This document shows positions 1 through 7,548 of a stretch of DNA of 39,869 nucleotides, in pieces (the first letter of the stretch is position 1; the number at the start of each line of letters is the position of its first letter). The DNA is taken from assembly GCA_035513575.1 (NCBI GenBank), contig DATKBW010000176.1:1-39869 (forward strand), written 5' to 3'. The position numbers and the translations under genes are program-made. This stretch comes from JAHWKI01 sp035513575 (lineage in GTDB: Bacteria; Gemmatimonadota; Gemmatimonadetes; Longimicrobiales; RSA9). Below the pieces are notes generated by a model, which worked only from the letters and a program-made list of their open reading frames with translations, ran no database searches and was not told the DNA's origin.

Positions 1-29
1 CGGCGCGGCCGGGCCGTCGCGGCGCGCGC

Positions 30-1793
30 GTGGCCGTGGTGCTGCTGTTCGTCGCCCTGCTGGCGACCCCGCTCGTCATGCGCTGGCTCGCGGCGGACGG
101 CGGTGGCGATGCGGCGCTGAGCGTCGAGGAGGCGATCGCCCGGCACGGGTTCGCGCTGCGCGAGGTGGCGGGGGACATCGGCATCGCGTTCGTGCACGAG
201 GCGCCCGCGCTGGACCCGAAGCTCGAGCCGATCATGCCGGCGGTGGCCGCGTTCGGCGCGTCCGTGTCGGTCGTCGACTTCGACCGCGACGGGTGGCACG
301 ACCTGTACGTGACCAGCAGCGGCATCGGCAGTCGGAACGCCCTCTACCGGAACAAGGGCGATGGCAGCTTCGAGGACGTGGCCGCCGCCATGGGTCTGGC
401 CGACGTGAACCGGCGCGTCACCGGCGTCTCCATGGGCGCCGTGTGGGGCGACTACGACAACGACGGCTACGAGGACCTGTTCCTGTACCGGTGGGGGCGG
501 CCGGCGCTGTTCCACAACGACGCCGGGCGCGGCTTCACCCCTGTCGACGGCGCGGGATTCCCGGACTGGATCAACGCGAACACCGCCGTCTGGTTCGACT
601 ACGACGGCGATGGTTGGCTCGACCTGTTCGTGGGGGGGTTCTACCCGGCCGAGCTCGACCTGTGGGACCTCGAGGACACCCGGATGATGCCCGAGAGCTT
701 CGAGTTCGCGCAGAACGGCGGCCGCAATTACCTGTTCCGCAACCGGGGCGATGGCACTTTCGAGGACGTGGCCGAGGCGATGGGGCTCACGACCCGGCGC
801 TGGACCCTCGCCGCCGCGACCGCCGATGTCGACCGCGACGGCGACCCGGACCTCTTCGTCGCCAACGACTTCGGCATCAACGAGCTCTACCTCAACGACG
901 GCGACCGCTTCCGCGACGTCGGCCGCGCCGCGAACCTCGCCCACGTCCCGAAGAGCGGCATGAACGCGTCCTTCGGCGACGTCCTCAACCGCGGCGACTG
1001 GACGCTCTTCGTCACCAACATCTCCGAGCCCGGGGTCCTCATCCACGGGAACGACCTGTGGATGCCGACCCACGGCGATGGCGGGGCGCCCGGCTACCGC
1101 AACCTGGCGGGGGCGATGGGCGTGGAGCTCGCCGGATTCGCCTTCGGCGCCCAGTTCGGCGACCTCGACAACGACGGGTGGCTCGACCTCTTCGTCGCCA
1201 GCGGCTACTACTCCGGCCCCAGCCGCGAGAGCTACTGGTACGACTACTCGAAGGTGGCCGGCGGCCACAGCGGCATCATCGGCGACGCGCGCCACTGGCC
1301 CGCCATGCGCGGCCGCAGCCTCTCCGGCTACCAGCAGGACCGCGTCTGGCGCAACGACGGCGCCGGCCGGTTCCACGACGTGACCCGTGCGGTCGGCGCC
1401 GCGAGCCACCACGACGGGCGCGCCGTCGCATTCGCGGACCTGTGGAACCGCGGCGTCCTGGACGTCGTGGTGGCGAACCAGCGCGGGCCGCTGCTCGTCT
1501 ACCGCAACACGGTGGCCCCCGCGAACGCCTGGATCGCGTTCGAGCTCGAGGGGCGGCGCAGCAACCGGAGCGCCATTGGCGCCGAGATCCGGCTCTACCG
1601 CGGCGGCATGAGCCAGGTCCGCCAGATCGAGGGAGGGAACGGCTTCGCGGCCCAGAACCAGCGGCGGGCGCACTTCGGACTGGGCGCGGGCGCGACCGTC
1701 GACAGCGTCGTCATCCGCTGGCCTTCCGGCGTGGTGCGCACGCTTCCCTCACCGGCCGTGAACACCCTGCACCGGGTCGTGGAGCCGCTGTGA
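30..1793 (+). CDS. CRTAC1-type FG-GAP repeat protein with ASPIC/UnbV domain (5' end uncertain)
   Basis: A 587-residue protein counted from the GTG at 30. The frame stays open to the window edge with Arg-rich codons, so the true start may lie upstream. The N terminus is a hydrophobic segment (VVLLFVALLATPLV), likely a signal anchor or signal peptide. Many FG-GAP/VCBS calcium-binding loops follow, such as DYDNDGYEDL, DYDGDGWLDL and DLDNDGWLDL, predicting a beta-propeller. The last ~90 residues (about 497-585) match the ASPIC/UnbV domain: IGAEIRL, then FGLG, then VVIRWPSG. Function is unknown; the family is named from vertebrate CRTAC1 and from the UnbV protein of enediyne gene clusters. Its stop overlaps the start of the UnbU-like gene, so the two are probably translated together. 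It is shorter than the two ~1100-residue paralogues in this window. Confidence 0.88.
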   Translation: MAVVLLFVALLATPLVMRWLAADGGGDAALSVEEAIARHGFALREVAGDIGIAFVHEAPALDPKLEPIMPAVAAFGASVSVVDFDRDGWHDLYVTSSGIGSRNALYRNKGDGSFEDVAAAMGLADVNRRVTGVSMGAVWGDYDNDGYEDLFLYRWGRPALFHNDAGRGFTPVDGAGFPDWINANTAVWFDYDGDGWLDLFVGGFYPAELDLWDLEDTRMMPESFEFAQNGGRNYLFRNRGDGTFEDVAEAMGLTTRRWTLAAATADVDRDGDPDLFVANDFGINELYLNDGDRFRDVGRAANLAHVPKSGMNASFGDVLNRGDWTLFVTNISEPGVLIHGNDLWMPTHGDGGAPGYRNLAGAMGVELAGFAFGAQFGDLDNDGWLDLFVASGYYSGPSRESYWYDYSKVAGGHSGIIGDARHWPAMRGRSLSGYQQDRVWRNDGAGRFHDVTRAVGAASHHDGRAVAFADLWNRGVLDVVVANQRGPLLVYRNTVAPANAWIAFELEGRRSNRSAIGAEIRLYRGGMSQVRQIEGGNGFAAQNQRRAHFGLGAGATVDSVVIRWPSGVVRTLPSPAVNTLHRVVEPL

Positions 1794-2662
1794 AGCTCGA
1801 CCGGCGGCTCATGGGACCGCTGCTGATCACGCTGATCCTCCTCGGCGCCCACTGGTCCTACGGCGTGCTGCGCAGCCATGAGGCGATCCTGCTCGCCATC
1901 GGCTGCGCCGTCGCCACCGAGCTCGTGCTGGGCCGGGTCCTCCTCGGCAGGCTCCCCTTCCTCGCCAGCGCCTACATCTCCGGGATCAGCATCGGTATCC
2001 TGGTCCACTCGCCGATGCTCTGGCCCTACGCGCTGGGCGCCGTGCTCTCGATCATGTCGAAGTACGTGCTCCGCGCCCGCGGCCGGCACTTGTGGAACCC
2101 GTCCAACTTCGGCATCTGCGTCCTGCTTTTCCTCGCGCCGTTCGCCGTCGCGCCCCTCAGCGTGCAGTGGGGGAACGACATCTGGCCCATGGTCGTGATC
2201 TGGGTCATCGGCATCAACGCGGTCTGGCGGGTCCGCCGCGCGCACATCACGCTGAGCTACATCGCCGCGTTCTTCGTCTTCGCGTTCGTCCGCAGCCTCC
2301 TCACGGACGCCTCGTTCATCAGCGAGGTCGCGCCCATCACCGGGCCCATGTACCAGCTCTTCGCGCTGTTCATGGTCACCGACCCCAGGACCACCGTCGC
2401 CTCCAGGCGCGGCGAGATCGCCGTGGTGGTCGTCGTCGCGTTCGTCGAGATGCTGCTCCGCCTCGCCGAGGTCATCTACGCCCCCTTCTATGCGCTCTTC
2501 CTGGTGGGGCCGACGGCGCTGCTGGTGGAGATGGGGTGGACCGGAAGGACGGGGGCGCGGGCCGAGGTCGCCCTGGCGAGCCCGGCCGGGCCGAGGTCGC
2601 CGCCGGTCGACGGGGCGGCGGGGGAGGACGCCGTCGCGAGCTCGGCGGCGACGCGGATCTGA
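1790..2662 (+). CDS. UnbU-like / RnfD-NqrB-related integral membrane protein
   Basis: A 290-residue, strongly hydrophobic protein with about eight or nine membrane segments and a ~45-residue Ala/Gly-rich cytoplasmic-looking tail. The start is GTG at 1790, overlapping the previous gene's TGA (GTGA), followed by VKLDRRL. Motifs HLWNPSNFGI (100-109) and MVTDPRTT (195-202) match the NQR2/RnfD/RnfE family. I see no (S/D)GAT-type flavinylation motif, so it is probably not a true Rnf or Nqr electron-transfer subunit. Pairing with an ASPIC/UnbV protein fits the UnbV-UnbU couple known from enediyne clusters and widespread in genomes without enediynes. The function of that couple is not established. 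The family call is fairly secure and the role unknown. Confidence 0.82.
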   Translation: MKLDRRLMGPLLITLILLGAHWSYGVLRSHEAILLAIGCAVATELVLGRVLLGRLPFLASAYISGISIGILVHSPMLWPYALGAVLSIMSKYVLRARGRHLWNPSNFGICVLLFLAPFAVAPLSVQWGNDIWPMVVIWVIGINAVWRVRRAHITLSYIAAFFVFAFVRSLLTDASFISEVAPITGPMYQLFALFMVTDPRTTVASRRGEIAVVVVVAFVEMLLRLAEVIYAPFYALFLVGPTALLVEMGWTGRTGARAEVALASPAGPRSPPVDGAAGEDAVASSAATRI

Positions 2663-2677
2663 GCGCCGCTCACCCGC

Positions 2678-2692
2678 CGCGCAGGCTGCGCG
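2678..2692. terminator. Short hairpin between convergent genes
   Basis: CGCGCA, a three-base loop GGC, then TGCGCG form a perfect six-base-pair stem inside the 36-bp gap between the UnbU-like gene and the converging FG-GAP gene. There is no U tract, so it may act as a bidirectional transcription barrier or mean nothing. Position is the main support. Confidence 0.35.
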
Positions 2693-2698
2693 TCCGGA

Positions 2699-5600
2699 TC
2701 AGTTCGCCCTTGCGCGCGGCTCCTCCCGGAACCACCGCAGGAAGACCGGCGTGTCGTTGTTGCGCGCGGCCACCACGAGTTGGCCGCGCGCCGTCCGCAG
2801 CGTTGCCAGCGCGCGTACCTCCCCGGGGATCGCGACCCCGCTCTGCGTCGGGTCCACCGCTTCGAACCCCGCGCTCGTGCCCCGGAGGAGAAGGCCCCAG
2901 CCGGCGTCGTGGCGGCCGAGGGCGGGGATCGCGCCATGGAAGTTACCAGCGATGAGCAGGTCCACCAGGCCATCGCCATCGAGGTCCTCGACCAGCGACG
3001 CGTGGATCGGTGAGAGCTGCGCCTCGACGGGCAGGGGCGCGATCGTGAACTTGCCGTCGCCGCGGTTGAGCGCCACCGCGCTGGCGAACGTGTACGCCTC
3101 GAGCACACGCGCCTCGCGGAGCGCGCCCCGCGGGAGGATGTCCTCGATCCTGCTGGCGGCGAAGTCGGCGTAGGTCGGGACCCGCACCCGCAGGGACGGG
3201 ATCGCGCGGACCAGCTCGTCGCGACCGGCGAGCGGGTGGCTGACGCCACCGCGGTAGGAGGTCAGGATCGGGTCGGGCGCGCCGTCGCCGGACAGGTCGG
3301 CCACGTGGAGCCGTGTCGGCTCCTCCCGCGATGCGCGGACGACCGCGTTGAGCCCCAGGTTGCCCAGAACGAGGTCGACGTCGCCATCGCCGTCGAGGTC
3401 CGCGGCGGCGACGCTGTTCCACCAGCCGTGCGTCTCCCCGAGCCCCGCCTCGACCGTGCGGTCCACGAGCCGCCCGCCCTCCTGGCGGAACACCCGGACC
3501 GGCATCCACTCCCCCGCGACGACGAGGTCGAGCCGGCCGTCGCCGTCCGTGTCCGCCCACGTCGCGGCCGCGACCATCCCGACGTCGGCGAGCCCGGGCG
3601 CCAGCGCCGCGGTCGCGTCGGTGAAGCGGCCGGCGCCGTCGTTGATCAGCAGGACGCTGCGCGGCATCTCCCCGTAGGCCCTGCCCACGACGCGCCCCCC
3701 GACGAACAGGTCCACATCGCCGTCGCCATCGAAGTCCCCGGGGGCGACCACGCCCCCGTTCTCGAACAGGTCCGGCAGCGCCCCCGTCGCCCGGCGGAAG
3801 CCGCCGCGCCCGTCGTTCAGGTACAGCCGGTCCCGGAGCGCTTCGTGCTCGCCCCAGAACTCGTTGCCGCCGCTCACCACATAGAGGTCCGGGTGCCCAT
3901 CGCCGTTCGCGTCGAAGAACGCGGCGTCGACGTCCTCGTGCAGCCGGTCCGCCTCGAACACGTCCTCGCTGCTCCGCCGGAACGTGCCGTCCGCCCGCTG
4001 GATGAAGAGCGCGCCGGGCTGCCACTTCGCCCCGCCGATGAACAGGTCGTCCAGCCCGTCGCCGTCCACGTCCGCCACCGCCAGCGCCGGCCCCTCGGTC
4101 GACAACCGGTGCGGCATGAGCGGCTGTTGCCGGAAGTCGAAGAAGACGTTCTCCTCGTGTCGGAAGTCGAACCCCGCCGGCGCGGGCACCGGGGCGAAGA
4201 GGGGCTGCGGTGGGGGAGCCGTCGACGGGCCGTGCTCCGCGGGCGTGACGGGCGCCGCGTCGGCCTGGGCCAGCGTGAGGGTGGTGTCCGCCGGCAGGTC
4301 CCGCAGCACCTGGACCCGCCGGTCCGGCCAGGTCACGACCAGCGAGTCGATCCGCGCGGAGCGGCCCAGGCCGAAGTGCAGCCGGTGGTCCACCGACGAC
4401 TGGAAGCCGCGGGTCGGCATCTGCTCGAGGAGCTGGACCACGCCGCCGTGCCCGACCACCACCTTCGCGCCGATCCCGGCGGTGTTGCCGCCCACGCCAC
4501 GCAGGACCACCGCCAGGAAATGGTGCCCGTTCCGCTCGCGGGCGCGGTTCCGGTAGATCGCGGCCGGCGCGTTGATATTGTTGACGACGAGGTCCAGCGC
4601 GCCGCTGCGGTTCAGGTCGACGTACGCCGCGCCGGTGGAGAACCCGGGCTGCGCGAGACCCCACGCGTCCGCCATGTTCGTGAAGGTGAGGTCGCCGTTG
4701 TTGCGGTACGCGTAGTTCGGGACCGGGACGTGCGGCATGCGGTCGAGGATCGCACGCAAGCGCTCCCGGTCGAGCCCGCGCTCGAGCGCCGCCTGCACCT
4801 CCGGGTCCCCCACGTGGACCAGGTAGTCCATGTCGTTCGGCCGGCGCCAGATGCCGTTGGTCACGAACAGGTCCTTGAGCCCGTCGTTGTCCAGGTCGGC
4901 GAACAGCCCCGCCCAGCTCCAGTCGGTGGCGTGGACACCCGCCAGCAGACCGATCTCGCTGAACCGCCCCGCGCCGCGGTTCAGATGCAGCGTGTTGCGC
5001 GTGACCTGCGGGTGATAGCCCGCCCGCTGCTTCATGTGGTCGACTTCGTAGCTCTCCGCGTTCGCCGAACTTCGCAGGATCTCTTCCCGCTCCGGGAGCA
5101 TGTCCAGCACGAGCACGTCCGGGCGCAGGTCGTTGTTGAAGTCCGCCGCGTCGACGCCCATCGACGACCGGCTCGTGTGGGCCATCGCCGACGCGATCGA
5201 CTCGCGGAACGTGCCGTCGCAGTTGTTGAGATAGAGGAAGTCGTTCTCCTGGAAGTCGTTGGCCACGAACAGGTCGGGGCAGCCGTCCATGTCCAGGTCG
5301 CTCGCGACGACCCCCAGCCCGTAGCCCTCGACGCCCCCATGGATGCCGGCCGCCTCGCTCACGTCCGTGAACCGGCCGCCGTCGTTCCGGAACAGCCGGT
5401 CCCCCGCGCGGGGGTGCCGCGCGCGCTGCGGGCTCGCGCTCCGACCCCGCTCGCTGTGGACCGAGTGGTTCAGCAGGTACATGTCCAGGTCGCCGTCGCC
5501 GTCGTAGTCGAAGAACAGCGCCTGCGTCGAGTAGCCGGTGTGCTCCAGGCCGTACTCCGCGGTCCGGTCGGTGAACGTGCCATCGCCGTCGTTCACGTAG

Positions 5601-6073
5601 AGGATGTTCCGGCCCGGGACCGTCAGGTGGCTCACGCCGGAGACGTAGATGTCGACGTGGCCGTCCCCGTTCACATCGGCCATGGTCGCCCCGCTGGTCC
5701 AGCCTTCGGCGCCCGCGACCCCCGCCCGCTCCGTCACGTCCTCGAACCGGTAGTCGCCCCGGTTCAGATAAAGCCGGTTCGCCCCCAGGTTCGCCGTGAA
5801 GTACAGGTCCGGCAGCCCGTCGCCGTCCACGTCCCCCACCGCCACCCCGCCGCCGTTGTAGTAGTTCAGGTAGGTGAGGATGTTGAAGCCGGGGTCTTCC
5901 GGCAGCGCGTTGACGAACGTGACACCGGTGGCCTCCGCCGCCAGCAGCTCGAACAGGGCCCTCTCCGCGGCGGGGCCCCCACACCCCGCCGGAACCACGG
6001 CCAGTAGCACCAGCACGACCGGCACGGGCGCCGCGCGTTCGCGGCCACGCGTCCGGGGCTGCGACGCAAACAC
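2699..6073 (-). CDS. Large FG-GAP/ASPIC-UnbV repeat lipoprotein (1124 aa)
   Basis: The start is GTG at 6073, directly after the TAG of the selenoprotein gene, which argues for translational coupling. The N terminus is a lipoprotein signal with lipobox VPAGC (Cys31), so the mature protein is probably anchored in the outer membrane. Two sets of FG-GAP/VCBS repeats (many DVDGDGLPDL- and DFDGDGDVDL-type loops) flank a central ASPIC/UnbV domain at about 514-607 (GIGAKVVV, HFGLG, VVTWPD). The second half begins near LSTEGPALAVADV and is probably a second propeller. It is a paralogue of the 7549-10974 protein, same architecture and length. Function is unknown: binding of a surface glycan, protein or calcium is possible. 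Genes of this type occur beside SusCD pairs, and here it ends an operon with two CMD-family proteins. Confidence 0.9.
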   Translation of the reverse strand: MFASQPRTRGRERAAPVPVVLVLLAVVPAGCGGPAAERALFELLAAEATGVTFVNALPEDPGFNILTYLNYYNGGGVAVGDVDGDGLPDLYFTANLGANRLYLNRGDYRFEDVTERAGVAGAEGWTSGATMADVNGDGHVDIYVSGVSHLTVPGRNILYVNDGDGTFTDRTAEYGLEHTGYSTQALFFDYDGDGDLDMYLLNHSVHSERGRSASPQRARHPRAGDRLFRNDGGRFTDVSEAAGIHGGVEGYGLGVVASDLDMDGCPDLFVANDFQENDFLYLNNCDGTFRESIASAMAHTSRSSMGVDAADFNNDLRPDVLVLDMLPEREEILRSSANAESYEVDHMKQRAGYHPQVTRNTLHLNRGAGRFSEIGLLAGVHATDWSWAGLFADLDNDGLKDLFVTNGIWRRPNDMDYLVHVGDPEVQAALERGLDRERLRAILDRMPHVPVPNYAYRNNGDLTFTNMADAWGLAQPGFSTGAAYVDLNRSGALDLVVNNINAPAAIYRNRARERNGHHFLAVVLRGVGGNTAGIGAKVVVGHGGVVQLLEQMPTRGFQSSVDHRLHFGLGRSARIDSLVVTWPDRRVQVLRDLPADTTLTLAQADAAPVTPAEHGPSTAPPPQPLFAPVPAPAGFDFRHEENVFFDFRQQPLMPHRLSTEGPALAVADVDGDGLDDLFIGGAKWQPGALFIQRADGTFRRSSEDVFEADRLHEDVDAAFFDANGDGHPDLYVVSGGNEFWGEHEALRDRLYLNDGRGGFRRATGALPDLFENGGVVAPGDFDGDGDVDLFVGGRVVGRAYGEMPRSVLLINDGAGRFTDATAALAPGLADVGMVAAATWADTDGDGRLDLVVAGEWMPVRVFRQEGGRLVDRTVEAGLGETHGWWNSVAAADLDGDGDVDLVLGNLGLNAVVRASREEPTRLHVADLSGDGAPDPILTSYRGGVSHPLAGRDELVRAIPSLRVRVPTYADFAASRIEDILPRGALREARVLEAYTFASAVALNRGDGKFTIAPLPVEAQLSPIHASLVEDLDGDGLVDLLIAGNFHGAIPALGRHDAGWGLLLRGTSAGFEAVDPTQSGVAIPGEVRALATLRTARGQLVVAARNNDTPVFLRWFREEPRARAN

Positions 6074-6658
6074 CTACACGTAGCCTCGCTTCAGGAGCAT
6101 CGTCGCGCCCTGCGCGAAGCTCTCCGGACCCGGCACGTCGAACTCCAGCGTATCCGCCATGCGATCGTAGATGTTGAAGAGCACGCAGGCATGGATGGCG
6201 TCCTCGATGGCTTCATCGCTCAGTCCCGCCGCCCGGAGCGGGTCCACGTCCGCCGCCGTCACCTGGTGCGGCTCCAGCGTGAGCTTCTCCAGGAAGCCCA
6301 GCGCAGCCCGCAGTCGCCCGTCCACGGGCGCCGTTCGCCAGTCATCCAGGACGGCCTGCACCAGGGCCTCATCCCCCAACGCCTTCGACGCGACCGCGCC
6401 GTGCGCTTTCGTTCAGAAGAGGCACTGGTTCAGGCGGGACGTGAACGCGGCGAACAGCTCCCGCTCGCCCACCTGCCACTCCGACGGACCCCGCATCACG
6501 GCCTGCGTCCACTCGCTCATCGGACGACCGAACAGCTTCGGCCGATAGAGCAGCGTCCGGATGATGTCCACAACCCGCCGCCCCGTGCTCAGCCGGATCA
6601 TCCCCAGGATCAGCTTCTGCGGAATCCGGTGCCCCCGCTCCACCACGCGCAAACGCAT
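6074..6658 (-). CDS. AhpD/CMD-family selenoprotein candidate (CxxU), TGA read-through
   Basis: Read as one 194-residue protein with the in-frame TGA at 6413-6415 decoded as selenocysteine 82. The residues around it are C79-L-F-U82-T-K-A-H86, exactly the AhpD-type CxxCxxxH redox site with Sec in the second Cys place (peroxidatic Cys133 in mycobacterial AhpD). Sequence on both sides is one carboxymuconolactone-decarboxylase-like domain. Upstream is FGRPMSEWTQAVMRGPSEW; downstream is VTAADVDPLRAAGLSDEAIEDAI, then LFNIYDRMADTLEF. A hairpin fitting bacterial SECIS rules follows the TGA. ATG at 6656-6658 overlaps the upstream gene's TGA (ATGA). Probable role: peroxidase or thiol-disulfide chemistry using a cytosolic thiol partner. 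The alternative is a nonsense mutation, but intact coding on both sides and TGA precisely at the catalytic Cys argue against it. Sec-insertion genes are not in this window. Confidence 0.85.
6380..6415 (-). promoter_or_regulatory. Candidate bacterial SECIS element
   Basis: In the mRNA the UGA is followed after 17 nt by an apical loop GGUC (6395-6392). It is closed by a six-base-pair stem, CGGCGC (6401-6396) with GCGUCG (6391-6386), containing one G-U pair. An interrupted outer stem of two pairs lies at 6405-6406 with 6381-6382. Known bSECIS elements have a G in the first two loop positions and a UGA-to-loop distance of roughly 16-37 nt; E. coli fdhF has GGUCU at about 18 nt. The element lies within coding sequence, as expected in bacteria. 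The pairing was drawn by hand. Confidence 0.65.
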
Positions 6659-7041
6659 CAGGCCTCCCCTCGCAGGGCCGACAACCCGCGCTCCAGGCGC
6701 CCACAGCCGGCGCCCAGCACCGCGCTGGCCGCAAGCTCGAAGATCGCGTCCTCACTGTAGCCCGCGGACCGCAGCCCCTCCACGTCCGCATCCGTCACAA
6801 GGTGGGCGTGCCGGGCGACCTTGTCCACGAACGCCCTCACCGGCTCCGGCACCGCTTCCCCCGCCCCCGGCTCCGCTGCCCCGGCGCGCCCTCCCAGCGC
6901 CGCGGCGCGCGCTTCTACCGCCGCCCGCAGCGAGACATCCGTCACGCCGGCCTCCTCCAGCACCGCCTGTCGGAGCCGCCCCACCAGCTCGCCATACCGA
7001 CCGTCTTTGAACATCTTCTTCCCATGGAACAGGTTATGCAC
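6658..7041 (-). CDS. CMD-like small protein lacking the CxxC motif
   Basis: A 127-residue protein. The start is GTG at 7041 behind a GGGAGG Shine-Dalgarno; an internal ATG at codon 10 is less likely because it has no better ribosome site. The C-terminal half (about residues 70-125, VTDADVEGLRSAGYSEDAIFE) is the helical hairpin typical of carboxymuconolactone decarboxylase/AhpD-like proteins. No redox CxxC is present. The middle is an Ala/Gly-rich linker. Its stop overlaps the ATG of the selenoprotein gene, so the two are likely made together and may form a hetero-oligomer. Similar cysteine-less CMD-like proteins next to a redox-active CMD protein are familiar in actinobacterial genomes (recollection, not searched). 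No enzymatic role can be assigned. Confidence 0.72.
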   Translation of the reverse strand: MHNLFHGKKMFKDGRYGELVGRLRQAVLEEAGVTDVSLRAAVEARAAALGGRAGAAEPGAGEAVPEPVRAFVDKVARHAHLVTDADVEGLRSAGYSEDAIFELAASAVLGAGCGRLERGLSALRGEA

Positions 7042-7095
7042 GGACCCTCCCCGACGAGTCAGGTTAATGGATCCTCAGGAGAGCGGTGGTGCCCT

Positions 7096-7539
7096 GTGAC
7101 CACGCCCCACGTTTCCATCCATGCGTTGCTGGTCGGCGGCGTTTGCGCCGCCGCTCTGATCGGGTGCGCGTCCACGGCCGGATCCGAACCGGCGCAGCCG
7201 AAAGCCGACCTCACGTCGGAAGACATCGGGCGCACGCCCGACATCCCCATCGAGAAAGCGCTCATGGCGAAGGTGCCCGGCGTCTGGATCACGCGAACGG
7301 CGGATGGGGGCATCGCGGTGCGGATCCGGCGCTCGTCGACCTTCAACGGCCGGACGGACCCCCTGTACATCGTCGATGGCATCGCGTTCGAACCGGGTCC
7401 GGGCGGCAGTCTGACGGCGATCAACCCGTACGAGATTGCGTCGATCAGGGTGCTGAAGGACCCGGCCGACACGGCGATGTACGGTGTCCGGGGTGCGAAC
7501 GGCGTCATCGTGATCACGACCAAGCGCGCGGGCGGCTGA
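7096..7539 (+). CDS. Free-standing TonB-receptor plug-domain lipoprotein
   Basis: A 147-residue protein starting at GTG 7096; AGGAG lies about 14 nt upstream, a long spacing. A signal peptide ends in lipobox LIGC (Cys24). The rest, about residues 45-145, is a single TonB-dependent-receptor plug domain. It has DPLYIVDGI, then INPYEIASIRVLKD, then the SusC plug signature YGVRGANGVIVITT. No beta-barrel follows: the frame stops nine bases before the converging FG-GAP gene. The gene is divergent from the CMD/selenoprotein operon across only 54 bp. A similar protein lies at 35415-35876, so this is a recurrent small family and not a broken receptor. It is probably membrane-anchored in the periplasm or at the surface; function unknown. 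Confidence 0.85.
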   Translation: MTTPHVSIHALLVGGVCAAALIGCASTAGSEPAQPKADLTSEDIGRTPDIPIEKALMAKVPGVWITRTADGGIAVRIRRSSTFNGRTDPLYIVDGIAFEPGPGGSLTAINPYEIASIRVLKDPADTAMYGVRGANGVIVITTKRAGG

Positions 7540-7548
7540 GGCACGAGG

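Noticed and set aside
1790..2662. Functional Rnf or Na+-NQR complex subunit
   Set aside because: No other rnf/nqr genes are adjacent and the flavin-attachment threonine motif is not visible; an UnbU-type relative fits better.
3236..6007. 923-codon + strand open frame opposite the FG-GAP lipoprotein
   Set aside because: It is a shadow of repeated Asp/Gly-rich codons in GC-rich DNA, with low-complexity Val/Arg/Glu/His composition and no domain.
6413..6415. TGA splitting the CMD gene as a nonsense mutation (pseudogene)
   Set aside because: The TGA sits exactly at the redox Cys, coding on both sides is intact and family-like, and a SECIS-type hairpin follows. Selenocysteine is the simpler reading, though read-level confirmation is lacking.
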